A program made the position numbers and the translations under genes. Positions 22,074 through 31,075 of a DNA stretch of 64,000 nt are shown here, piece by piece. The notes below the pieces were generated by a model. That model did not search any database, had not been told where the DNA came from, and saw only the letters and a list, made by a program, of their open reading frames with translations. The DNA lies in the NCBI GenBank assembly GCA_001910725.1, contig MJGA01000034.1, forward strand, positions 186,001 through 250,000. The letters run 5' to 3'. Within the stretch, counting starts at the first letter, position 1. Every line of letters starts with the position of its first letter. The stretch is from Phanerodontia chrysosporium (Eukaryota; Basidiomycota; Agaricomycetes; Polyporales; Phanerochaetaceae).

Positions 22074-23306
22074 TTATTTACGCTTTTCGGGGGTCTTATC
22101 TCTTCCCGCTCCCCGGGACGTGCAGGTAAGGCGCGCATGTGAACCGTTGCAGGTGAGACAGGCGTGTCTGAAAGAGCAGGTCCGGGATGTGCAGCGTCCT
22201 TCGTTGAATTTCCTGCAGATTTCTCGACCACCTCCCGTTCCGGACGAACTGACCGCTCCAGTGTTCCCGCCAGATGCTCCGGCGATGAAGCACCGTGTGT
22301 AGAGGTCTTGGAAACGATTCGTGTCTGTGAGAAGGAGTTCGTTTCGGTTTGCGACCTCGCTCCGGATAGCTTTGTCATAGGTGATGACTTTGCCGGCGTT
22401 GTCGCTGCTGGCGTTGGTGAACATCCCGGATATGTAATCTCCATATTCCGAGAGTTCGTGTCTTCGGTGCGGATAAGCGAACTCGACCGCTCAAGAGTAT
22501 CGCTTCCATGCGGTGATCCATTGCCCATGTTCCATGATGTGCTTCGAGGGCGGCTGGGCGTCTCCGGGAGTGCTGACCTCAAATTTCCCAAAACGGAAGG
22601 TCTGCTTGAGATGCGCGTCGATAGTGACGATTCCGGCATAGATTTTGTCGAGATCAACGAATCGGCCTGCAAGGACATCAGACCAGACTCCGTCAGGGAT
22701 GGATGGGATTCGTGGTTGGCTGAGGACCTGCTGTTTACTCCAACTGAGGTCCTTGATGTAGTTGACCTTGAGCTCGAGCGTCTGCAGGATGGATTGCGGG
22801 AGTTGTGACTGCCGTTCTGAGGCGGTCTGCAAGAATGGAATGATGGATTCATCAACCTTTCGGCGGGTACGCGCGCTTTCTTCATCGGGCGAGGTGCTTC
22901 TGGAAGAGGAGGAAATGGATCGGGCGCGTTTGTGTGTATCTCGCTCGTATCTGTGATGCGCTTTTCGAGCGTTCTCTTCCTCTTCATTCCTAGCCGCTCC
23001 AGAAGGTCCGGCTTCTGCTCTTCCTTTTCTCTTTGCGGCTGCTCGCTCTCTGTCAACTTCCCCCAGTTGTCGGCAGTAGAACTCGAGAGCCTCATCTCGA
23101 GCGTCGATCTCTTGTTGATCAGCGATGAATTCGGTATCGAGGACATGTGCGAGTGTACGTAGCGCTGTTTCTTTGGAACAGATTCCCCTCCTGTAATCCT
23201 CAACAACAAGCTCGCATTATTTGACAAGTTCGCTAGCGAAGGTTTGCGTCTGCTCAGGGGTCGGTTCCGTTTGGGTTTGTGATTGCTGTCCTCCATTCTC
23301 TGTCAT
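22074..23306 (-). pseudogene. Gag-like ORF1 of the DIRS-like element
   Basis: Frame from ATG 23306 (MTENGGQQSQTQTEPTPEQT) with stops TAA at 23217-23219 and TGA at 22491-22493; both could come from C-to-T changes. A central domain reads DGVWSDVLAGRFVDLDKIYAG and FEVSTPGDA. The C-terminal part carries a C-x7-C-x4-C-x3-H finger (GREICRKFNEGRCTSRTCSF, then RH) plus a nearby Cys/His cluster, as in DIRS-type Gag proteins that bind the RNA. A longer open frame on the same strand (21941-23296) lacks these motifs and is a shadow. Confidence 0.75.
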
Positions 23307-23363
23307 TGATCCGGCAGATGGGAGCTACGTGACAAGATACAACGAATGCTACGCTACGAGCAA

Positions 23364-23452
23364 AGGGTGAGAATCGAGACCGGGTGCACTGCACAACGGG
23401 AAGGGTGCCTACCTGAGAGCAGTAGGGTGAGGGTCGAGACAGGGTGCGCTGC
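23364..23452. repeat. Direct repeat, 60-base period, in the DIRS 5' region
   Basis: AGGGTGAG-A/G-TCGAGAC-GGGTGC blocks recur at 23364-23392 and 23424-23452. They lie between the gag start and the outer end, where DIRS elements carry terminal and internal complementary regions. Their role is unknown. Confidence 0.75.
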
Positions 23453-23646
23453 ACCCCTAACTGTCCCCCGGTCTGCGTACTCCCCCGACGAGGGGCTCTA
23501 CTCGGGGACTGCCGTGTGCCGCGCAACATCAGCGGCGGCAGACCCGAGACCTCGGCCGGACGGCAGGGAGGTGTCCGCTGGACGAGACCGCGCTGCGGTC
23601 AGGACCCCGACGCTGTTGGGATGTACACACCGAGCAGAGGGCACGT

Positions 23647-24955
23647 GATTAGATCAGTGTAAAGTTCTTAAAACACGAATAAATATCGCAAAAACATCAT
23701 TAAAATTATTAGTAAAATCGGTGAAAATTGACACACTAGCTAAGTAACTTACCTGCCAGTACAACAGGGATATAGGCTCTTGTTCTGTTGGCCCACCAAT
23801 ATATTTCAGCCACTTTTGCTCAACTGTGGGCGTTGCTAAGGCTTTTGGCTTGTGTTTGAACAAAATATTTTGAGCCTGCTGCGCGCTTGTCTGTTGTGTG
23901 TTGGTGGCCTGATTGACATCTTCTGGGGCCATATGTTCTCTGTACTTCCTCATCTGTACAAATGGCATTTATTAATGGACTAGATCATTTTGCAGAATTG
24001 CATGAGATATACCTCTCTGATAAATAACTCTTTTGCCTCCCTTTGCTCTGCCGAAGTTGTGCACGCTTTATGCCATTCAAACTTTATCTGAGAATTGATG
24101 ACTATATATTTTCAATATATGTGGTGCATTCAAATGTAAAATATGTACTTGTAGTCAAGGTATAAACGTCGATACTGCGGTTACGCTCACGATATTTATT
24201 AAGCTTGTCCAAGCCCTGCTGAATAATGGATGCAGCCTGTGAATATTCAGTCTGCTGGTCAACCCAGAGGTTCTTCATTCCCTCGAATGCAAGAAGTACA
24301 TTCACAAGGGTAGGTGTTGACTCAGAGGAGAGAACTTCTTGAAAGAGATTTGGTATCTGTTAATCAAATATTAATTAGCTATTTAATTATGGAAACATCG
24401 GAAAATTAATACATACTTTGAGTATAGCACAGAATATCTCTAAGGCATGTCATTCTGCAGCCTCCAGAGAGAACTTGCGAAGGTCCGCAAACTCGTCTCC
24501 ATCAAGAAATTTCTCAATGGCCTGAAAACAGATATAAGAAATCGTCAAAAATGCGAAGGAAAAACATACCTCGCGGAGTACAAGAGCTCACTCAACCATG
24601 AAGTATGTTGAGAACCAGCGAGTCTCAATATCTCTCAGTAGCTGAAGGATCTTCTGCTGCATAGAATGAAGAATATTTGTAAAGTGTTGACGACGAAGTG
24701 CAGAGACTCGAATCTAATAAAGTATAAAATTCTAAGTAAATGCCAAGAAAATATGAAGAGAAAAGAGAAAGACCTACACCCCGGATAAGAGAGTGAAGAG
24801 TTGCGATTGGGTCCCATTTGATAGCATCCAGAAAGTTATCTGGTGTTATACCACTGTCAGGCTCAAATGCCGGTGCTGACTCCTTCAAATACTCCAGCTT
24901 GGTCATTGCACCAAGCACCGTTTGACAAGCCAAGTTGACAATATGCGGGAAACAC
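23647..24955 (-). pseudogene. hAT copy 1 transposase, central exons
   Basis: Reads on from the 40846 side in mid-exon: CFPHIVNLACQTVLGAMTKL, then DPIATLHSLIRG, RQHFTNILHSMQQKILQLLR, DIETRWFSTYFMVE, IPNLFQEVLSSESTPTLVN and YSQAASIIQQGLDKLNKYRE. Short introns (GTAGGT, GTATGT and similar donors) separate the blocks. The last block (QKWLKYIGGPTEQEPISLLYWQ) ends at a GTAAGT donor near 23750, whose intron now holds the DIRS-like element. Stops: TGA 24588-24590 (Arg in family context) and TGA 24450-24452 (Trp). This is the helical insertion region of the hAT catalytic fold. Confidence 0.85.
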
Positions 24956-26179
24956 TATCATGCGCCAAACCTGTTTGCCACAAGATATGGATGAAATGAG
25001 GCTCATTCCGGCATAGCAGGATTAGCACAATGAAGTAGAGCTTAGTATAGAAGAGGAATTCAAGGCGTGGGAATGTATAGAAAGCGCGGGAGTTCAGAGC
25101 AAGGGCGTGAGAAGACAGAGACCCAAAGGGAAGGCGTGAGAAGACGCAGCCATTTTGGGATCACTGTGGGAAAGGCAGGCTATATTTGGGCGGTGTGGGA
25201 AAGTAACTACCCAATTAGGCCTGGAAATGCGCCAAGCATCTCTGGAATGAGGGGAGAGAGGTGTGGAAAGTCAGAGGAAAGTATGGAAAGGAATGGAATC
25301 CACTGGAAAGGTACAGAAAGAAGGTGCCAAGCGGAAAAGGAAGCGGAAAGGAGTTGCAGGAAGGATGTAGAATAGTGTAGCACCTTGTAGAACATTCTAG
25401 CACTGTACAAATTGACCAAACACGGTCAAATAAGGCCATACTCTGTAGGAGTATAAAAGGCCACTCTCTTCTTCTCTCTCAATAGATCACTAGTTGGAAG
25501 CAGCCAGCTATTTTCTCACCTCAACCACCACCATCTCTTGGTGTGGGCTGTGTGTTATCAGTATAAGTGTGATTCAGTTCTAGTAAGGGTAGTTAGTCCA
25601 CCAGTGCAAACAGGCATTGTGGTGGTAGTCTATCGCTTACTCAGTCCTTAGTCTACGGTCCTCCGTCTACAGTAAGATTAGTTAGTCCACCAGTGCACTC
25701 AGGCATTGTGGTGGTAGTCTATTGCTTACTCTAGTTACGTCTACGGTATTACGGTTTTACGTTAGCTCTTTAGTCCAGCAAGGCGCCTGGCAGTTGAGCT
25801 ATTTGGTTGTGAAGGTTTAGTTATTCGGTTTACGGTCCACGGTTTACGTGTAAGTTATAGCAAGCAGGCTATACTTACTTGGTTGGTTATTTGGTTTACG
25901 GTCATAAGTAAAGATAAGCAAGCAAGGCTTACTTTACTTACTCTTTGGTTACTAAGGTCTTACTTACAAGTGTTACTTGTACTTAAGTCTTATTACCTTA
26001 CCCCTTCTAGGAGACTAACCTCTTCTACCTCTACACACTATCTACCCTCTGTATACCTACTATCTCAGCAATACTTTTCCCCTCCACACGAACGCCCGAG
26101 GCAGTAGTCGACCAACAGTCTGGTCCACCTCACTCGGTTACCTTTGGTAATATCTCTTGCCAGGGTATAAAGCACGACA
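24956..26179 (+). repeat. Element A 5' LTR
   Basis: 1224 bases with an internal near-repeat: TTAGTCCACCAGTGCA...CATTGTGGTGGTAGTCTAT occurs twice about 83 bases apart (near 25598 and 25681). A TATA box is at 25452-25459. Differs from the 3' LTR by about ten small changes, mostly single-base indels and transitions. Confidence 0.93.
25412..25459 (+). promoter_or_regulatory. Element A promoter: inverted TTGACC/GGTCAA plus TATA box
   Basis: TATAAAAG at 25452-25459 is a good TATA box, so transcription should begin about 30 bases on, near 25482-25490. Upstream, TTGACC (25412-25417) and GGTCAA (25424-25429) form a 6-base inverted repeat with a 6-base spacer, a shape typical of dimeric activator sites. 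The same elements lie in the 3' LTR near 40080-40127. The binding role is inferred. Confidence 0.55.
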
Positions 26180-26181
26180 TC

Positions 26182-26198
26182 TGGAGCCCACCGCGAGG
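26182..26198 (+). other. Element A primer binding site, tRNA type
   Basis: TGGAGCCCACCGCGAGG starts two bases after the LTR end. TGG matches the complement of the tRNA CCA tail. I cannot name the tRNA. It has no complement near the predicted RNA start, unlike elements B and C. Confidence 0.75.
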
Positions 26199-26284
26199 GG
26201 GAATCGAAGTTATTGTTGATCCTAGTTAAGCTATTCAGAGCAAGTCTGTCTACATCTGCGTAGAAGACCTAAGCCCTGGTGTGT

Positions 26285-28591
26285 ATGTCAGGAGACCCCA
26301 CGTCTCCCAAGTCATCGTTGTCATCATCATCATCATTGTCCACGCCTACGTCAGTACCCTCAGCAGTCAGTACTCAGTCATCCTTACGTAGCCCAGCGCT
26401 ACCTCAGCAGCAAGTTCAAGTTCAGTCAGCAAGCACTATGTCCTCGCAAAGTGCCGGACCCCAGCAGCCGCAGCAGGCGGCAGTTCACCAAGCCCAAGCT
26501 GGTACAGGAGGAGGAGTAGTAGACTTCCCCCTTCCTGGAACCAAGGGTGCCCTCAAGAAGTTCAAGGGTAAACACTCAGATGTGCTCCCCTTCCTACACT
26601 TCTATGAACGCTTATGCAGGAAGCATAATGTTACTTCAGATGCAGAGAAGGTTGAGAACATCACTCAATACTGCTCTAGCAGTGTGCGCAGGTTCATGGA
26701 AGGACTTCCCAGCTATCAGACCCCAGATTGGGCAGCCTTTGTACGTGACCTAAAGAAGTATTATGAAGCAGACAAAGAAGACAAGCGCTTCATCATCAGA
26801 GATCTGGAGAAGTTTGCTCGTCACTCTAGGATTAGGCCTCTCAGAACTATGAAGGCCTGGACCAAGTATATGAGAGACTTCATTAGGATCGGAGGGTGGT
26901 TGCGTAAGAATGGAAGGCTTTCAGACTATGACTACAAGTTCTACTTCTGGATTGGACTTCCTGAGACTCTCAGGAACCAGTTGGAAGCAAGGCTGGTAGC
27001 GCAGTTGCCTCACCATGATATGTCAGACCCCTTTGATGTTGATGACGTTGTCAATGCAGCAGAAAGTCTTCTGCATCGTCGTCGCTTTGACAGAGATCGT
27101 CTGCTCTCCGAGCCTGAGACAGAAGACTCAGACCTAGCCACCACCACGTCCACTGAAGACTCAGACTCAGACCATGATTCAGACTCTTCTGAGGAGGAAC
27201 GCTCCAGAAGGAAGAAGAAGAAGCTTAGGAAAGTGTCTAAAGAAGTCTCTCGTGAGCGCGTCATCAAGTCTAAGCCTAAGCAGGTTAAGAAGACCACGAA
27301 AAGAGTTGTGAAGTTTCACAAGCCTGCAGAAGGAGACCTTGAGGACAGCGACATGGATGCCCCACCTCCACGCATGACCCAGCGTTCCACGACTCCTTCA
27401 AGGGAGCAGTCTAAGGATGACCTGGAAGTGGAAGAGCTCATTAGGCAGTTAGAAAAGATGAATCTTTCTGATCCTGATTATGCTGTTGCTTATTTCAGAG
27501 CGTGTAACAGGCACCCATTAGTAAAGCAGATTGTAGCACCCCCTGTTGACAGACGTCGGGTAGCATCACAGTCCTCCGTACAAGCCCATCCCGCAGTACC
27601 ACGAACTAGAAATTTTGAGAGGGATACCCCGCCCCACGTGGTTGGAGGCTCTCAAAATTTCCAGCCAAGGTCTGACGGCCGTGCATGCTATGGTTGTGGT
27701 TCTATGAGCCACACGATGAATAGGTGTGAGGCTTTGCAGGAGTATTTTGCTAATGGGACTATAACCAGAGATGACAGAGGTAGGATCAGACTTACCAATG
27801 GCGGTATTCTGTTCAGGAAGCCAGAGGAAGATTGGATCACGGCGATTAAGCGTGCTACCACTCCTCAGGCTAACTTCATCTCTATCAAAGGTTGTAGCCA
27901 GGTAACAACCCCAGTGAAGGCCAAGGTTAGCACTTCATACGTCCAGTACTATAGTTGTGACTCAGAGGAATCTGAGGATGAAAGCTATGAGTCAGAAGAG
28001 GAGGTATTTAATGTTACCAGGACTGACAAAGGGATTACCAATACACGCAGAGAAAGATTTGATGGTGTATGGCTTCCTACACCTAAGGAGCTTGAAGAAC
28101 GAAGGAAGAAGCAAAATCTTCCTCCTGTTCCCCCACGTTCAGGCCCTCCACGGGCAGCTAAGAAGGATCCTGAGGGAACTAGGGTCACCATGCCAACCCC
28201 CGCACCTCAGCCAGTTCCTATTGAAGTGCATGCCCCTGCCTTCAACCCTAATGATGATGATGCCTTTATGGAAGATGCTACTCAGCGGATTCCTGCATCG
28301 TCTAAGGGTAAGCAGCGAGCAACCCCATTTCAGGAAAAGACTAATGCTCAGCCAGGACCATCGGAAAGTAAGACAGATGTGGAAGGAGCTCGTCAGCGGC
28401 AACAGCGTAAATCTGAGATTCAGAATTACGTAGACCCTAAGCGAGTTCTGGACAAGGTTCTTAATGCCCCAGTCACCATGGCAGTGGGAGAGTTCTTGGC
28501 AGTGTCCAAAGAGATGACTCAGCAAGTCCAGGAGGTAATTAAGCCTAAGAATGCAATAAGTAAGGTCAAGGTGAAAACAAACCTGCTGTAG
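26285..28591 (+). CDS. gag: Element A Gag
   Basis: ATG at 26285, 768 residues. A Ser/Thr/Gln-rich start is followed by a retrotransposon Gag core at about residues 80-260 (DVLPFLHFYERLCRKHNV, YCSSSVRRFMEGL, WAAFVRDLKKYYE, FYFWIGLPETLRNQLEARL). Then come an acidic Asp/Ser stretch, a basic stretch, and one CCHC zinc knuckle (CYGCGSMSHTMNRC, near residue 462) that would bind the genomic RNA. A long Pro-rich C-terminal part follows. It would form the particle shell. The stop at 28589-28591 is five bases before the next ATG, so the protease is expressed by reinitiation, splicing or frameshift. The frame is intact. Confidence 0.9.
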   Translation: MSGDPTSPKSSLSSSSSLSTPTSVPSAVSTQSSLRSPALPQQQVQVQSASTMSSQSAGPQQPQQAAVHQAQAGTGGGVVDFPLPGTKGALKKFKGKHSDVLPFLHFYERLCRKHNVTSDAEKVENITQYCSSSVRRFMEGLPSYQTPDWAAFVRDLKKYYEADKEDKRFIIRDLEKFARHSRIRPLRTMKAWTKYMRDFIRIGGWLRKNGRLSDYDYKFYFWIGLPETLRNQLEARLVAQLPHHDMSDPFDVDDVVNAAESLLHRRRFDRDRLLSEPETEDSDLATTTSTEDSDSDHDSDSSEEERSRRKKKKLRKVSKEVSRERVIKSKPKQVKKTTKRVVKFHKPAEGDLEDSDMDAPPPRMTQRSTTPSREQSKDDLEVEELIRQLEKMNLSDPDYAVAYFRACNRHPLVKQIVAPPVDRRRVASQSSVQAHPAVPRTRNFERDTPPHVVGGSQNFQPRSDGRACYGCGSMSHTMNRCEALQEYFANGTITRDDRGRIRLTNGGILFRKPEEDWITAIKRATTPQANFISIKGCSQVTTPVKAKVSTSYVQYYSCDSEESEDESYESEEEVFNVTRTDKGITNTRRERFDGVWLPTPKELEERRKKQNLPPVPPRSGPPRAAKKDPEGTRVTMPTPAPQPVPIEVHAPAFNPNDDDAFMEDATQRIPASSKGKQRATPFQEKTNAQPGPSESKTDVEGARQRQQRKSEIQNYVDPKRVLDKVLNAPVTMAVGEFLAVSKEMTQQVQEVIKPKNAISKVKVKTNLL

Positions 28592-28596
28592 CCAAC

Positions 28597-29838
28597 ATGG
28601 CTATCGCAGATGATTTCATCCATGCTCCTTCATGCATGACAGCTACTATGTTTCCTACTAGACAGCGTGGTCAGCTCATAAGGCTCAAGGTGGAAATGGA
28701 TGGTATACCTTTGACAGCCATCGTAGACATAGGATCTCAGCTGAATATTGTTCATAAGAAATTATGGCAACAGACGGTTGGGAGGCCTACGGATGTCACA
28801 AAGCAAATGGTCACGGGAGATGCCAATGGAGGTCAAGGAGTTCTTCAAGGATATGCAGAGGAAGTTCCAGTTACAGTCGGACCTATTCTTACGTATGCCA
28901 GTTTCTTCATTGGAGCTCAGGCCCCATTTGATATGTTGCTAGGTCGTCCCTGGCAGCGAGGCAATTTTGTAAGCATAGATGAAAGACGTGATGGAACTTA
29001 CTTGCTGTTCAAAGACAAGATGCTCGACGTAAGGTATGAGTTGCTGGTAGCACCTGAGTATGATCCAGATCCCATGTTGCAGGAGTATCTGGAGCACTTG
29101 GCAGAAGTCCATGGTCAGCGCCCACGTACGTGTCACATGGTTACCTCAGTCAATCCTGATGATGTCAGCCTGGATTTTGGATTCAGAGCACCACGTGGAT
29201 CTCAGAGGCGCTCAGGACGGGTATCAAACCTTGTGCAAGAAGCGCAGAGTCAAACCTTAGATTCAGATGAGGATACAGAGTCAGAAATAAATTCAGAATT
29301 TATTGAAGATTCTACAGAGTCTGAATCTAGCGAAGTTACCCAAATGAACCCCAGGGCAAGTTATGAGAGTATAGACACATTGTTTTCACGCACATCAGAC
29401 AGTGACTATCTATCAGATGAGGCGTATGCTAGTTCAGACAGTGATATTGTACGCTGGCTAGACCTGGAAACAAGCAGTGAGAGTGAGCCGGACACGAATA
29501 TGCAAGATACGGATGATGAAGACGTACCGGAAGCACGAGGGCATGCAAGAGCCCTGGAAGGAATACCGGAAGAAGACCTAGAGCACGGCCATTGCCTGCT
29601 CGCAGGGTTAGAAGAAGAAGTGGACGAAGAAGATGCTGGACCTACCTTGCTCATGGAAGACACCCGCGTGCCGGAAGGAGATCCCCCTCGGCGGGACGAG
29701 AGCCACGGCGGCATCGTAGCACAGACGGTAGATTACCTGGAAATACAAGACATTATGAGCCAGAGTCGGTCGGCGAGCGAGCACGTACCTTGGAACGAGA
29801 GCATCTCGCATCTTTCGACGAGCGACGCCGAGAGCTGA
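28597..29838 (+). CDS. Element A retropepsin-like protease with acidic tail
   Basis: 413 residues. The aspartic protease fold lies at about residues 15-130: LTAIVDIGSQLNIVHKKLW carries the catalytic Asp in a D-I-G-S variant of the usual D-S/T-G-A, and the flap-side and closing motif is PFDMLLGRPW. It would cut the Gag and Pol polyproteins as a dimer. The rest (about 200-413) is highly acidic and Ser-rich with no fold I recognise. The stop at 29836-29838 overlaps the next open frame in -1. Ile in place of Ser/Thr at the active site is unusual but known in fungal gypsy proteases. The frame is intact. Confidence 0.85.
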   Translation: MAIADDFIHAPSCMTATMFPTRQRGQLIRLKVEMDGIPLTAIVDIGSQLNIVHKKLWQQTVGRPTDVTKQMVTGDANGGQGVLQGYAEEVPVTVGPILTYASFFIGAQAPFDMLLGRPWQRGNFVSIDERRDGTYLLFKDKMLDVRYELLVAPEYDPDPMLQEYLEHLAEVHGQRPRTCHMVTSVNPDDVSLDFGFRAPRGSQRRSGRVSNLVQEAQSQTLDSDEDTESEINSEFIEDSTESESSEVTQMNPRASYESIDTLFSRTSDSDYLSDEAYASSDSDIVRWLDLETSSESEPDTNMQDTDDEDVPEARGHARALEGIPEEDLEHGHCLLAGLEEEVDEEDAGPTLLMEDTRVPEGDPPRRDESHGGIVAQTVDYLEIQDIMSQSRSASEHVPWNESISHLSTSDAES

Positions 29839-29861
29839 GGTGCATCGCGACTCTGACAGCC

Positions 29862-30752
29862 ATGGATGTGCCTCCTGGCCTCGTCGAGATTGCGTGCAGG
29901 CCACCAGAACAGCCGCGCAAGGATTGCGCAGGCCGTGGGCCCGTCGACGAGGAACCTGAGCACAAGAAGGATCAGCAAGACGAGTTAGAAAGCGATGAAG
30001 ACATACCTGAGCCCTGGAACTTGGTTCTCAGCGCCACAGCGCCGTGTGGTCTCGCAGAGCAAGACGAGCCGCCTCGGTATGCGCTTCCCAGACCATCTGA
30101 GCAAAGGGGAATTGAGTCTGTAAGGGCCCGGATGGCCAGCGTGCGTGAACGATACGAGAATGAGCATGAGCGGGTGCGCTGGGATCGTCGGACTGCTGAA
30201 GCTCACCTGTTCGAGCGATTGCAGCGGCAGCGCGCCGACATTGACGCGATTGAGCACTTGGAGGCCGCTGCACAAGAGAGGAGCCGATTGGTGAATCTAG
30301 CGCGAGAAGCCCGACACAAGTGTAAGCTCGGATTTGACTACGCTTGGAGAGAGCTTGGACGACTTACCTGGGAGACGGTGCAGCAGCTCGTGGAGGCCGA
30401 GGCGCACGAGCTCAGGATACTCGAAGAGCTGGAGGAAGGCCTCCAGCATCCGCGAGCACCACCCTACGGCGGTGGTGGCGCAATCTATCAGGTCGGTCAG
30501 CGAGGAACGCATCAAGGAAGACCCTATGACGTACCGTTTGTGCTGAGCATGCAAGCTCTGAGCACAGAAGACCCCCTTGAAGAGGAAAGGTTAGCAGAAG
30601 ATAGCTCAGACGTACCAAGCGGTGAGCGCGAAGAGCGCGACGCGAGGAACGCGCCTCAGTCAGGTGACCAAGACGCGTCCACAGAACGCGAGCCCGAGCG
30701 GAGTACCGGGGCAGATGACATCATCCGTCCGAGGTGTCCGAGGCTGAGCTAG
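29862..30752 (+). CDS. Element A extra module ORF x1, coiled-coil protein
   Basis: Unrecognised. From ATG 29862 the frame gives 296 residues; the same frame is open further back, overlapping the protease end, so it may be a -1 continuation. Residues about 95-200 are very rich in Arg and Glu with heptad-like spacing (VRERYENEHERVRWDRR, LFERLQRQRADIDAIEHLEA, LEEGLQ), a probable coiled coil. The tail is acidic. The GC content is higher than in gag or RT. It sits between protease and RT, where gypsy elements normally have no extra gene. Function unknown. Confidence 0.5.
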   Translation: MDVPPGLVEIACRPPEQPRKDCAGRGPVDEEPEHKKDQQDELESDEDIPEPWNLVLSATAPCGLAEQDEPPRYALPRPSEQRGIESVRARMASVRERYENEHERVRWDRRTAEAHLFERLQRQRADIDAIEHLEAAAQERSRLVNLAREARHKCKLGFDYAWRELGRLTWETVQQLVEAEAHELRILEELEEGLQHPRAPPYGGGGAIYQVGQRGTHQGRPYDVPFVLSMQALSTEDPLEEERLAEDSSDVPSGEREERDARNAPQSGDQDASTEREPERSTGADDIIRPRCPRLS

Positions 30753-30772
30753 AAATCAGCACGGCAGGCCTC

Positions 30773-31075
30773 ATGGACGCAGTCCTGGGTATGAAGCGTG
30801 AGCGTGAGCCGTTGCGCATCAAGGAAGTCGATACTGAGGCACTTACCGTCGAGGAATGGCTCGACTATGTAAAGTGGCGCAGTAATATGGCGCAAGACGA
30901 GGCCCTGAAGGACCGTCGCCAAGCCTACGCGCTGCAGACAAGATCCTGCGAAGGACCATGCGTGAGATCGACCAGAAGGATGCAGAAGGAGGTTACTTAC
31001 CTGAAAGCGTGTGGGTCAACGCTCAGAGCGACCGGCAGAGTGCGGGATTCTGCTTTGAGAACGCCTGTAAGCTAG
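30773..31075 (+). CDS. Element A extra module ORF x2, short
   Basis: Unrecognised, about 100 residues from ATG 30773, open upstream to 30734, overlapping x1. The first 60 residues (LMDAVLGMKREREPLRIKEV, EEWLDYVKWRSNMAQDEALK) look like real protein. After about 30935 the better continuation is in the frame of x3 (DKILRRTMREIDQKDAEGG), so x2 and x3 may be one product joined by frameshift or splicing, or a single frame broken by an indel. Confidence 0.4.
   Translation: MDAVLGMKREREPLRIKEVDTEALTVEEWLDYVKWRSNMAQDEALKDRRQAYALQTRSCEGPCVRSTRRMQKEVTYLKACGSTLRATGRVRDSALRTPVS

Larger units (their letters stand above)
18985..23644 (-). mobile_element. DIRS-type tyrosine-recombinase retrotransposon
   Basis: Gene order on the minus strand is gag (23306-22074), RT-RNase H (21971-20196) and tyrosine recombinase (20199-19138), the DIRS order, with no integrase or protease. 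No target duplication is seen, as expected for recombinase-mediated insertion. The flanks carry inverted octamers CTAATCAC (18977-18984) and GTGATTAG (23645-23652). The DNA is much more GC-rich than the surrounding hAT. No methyltransferase domain was found. Exact ends are inferred from where hAT sequence stops. Confidence 0.85.

Noticed and set aside
21941..23296. 451-codon minus-strand frame over the DIRS gag region
   Set aside because: Longer than the true frame but lacks the zinc-finger and Gag motifs, which lie in another frame of the same strand with two stops.
24940..24960. 5-base duplication AACAC for element A with ends TATCATG...CACGAC
   Set aside because: Also fits this copy, but the solo LTR then mismatches; a 4-base duplication with ends TATCATG...CACGACA fits both.
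25598..25740. CRISPR-like direct repeats in the A LTR
   Set aside because: Only two imperfect units in a eukaryotic LTR promoter; not an array.
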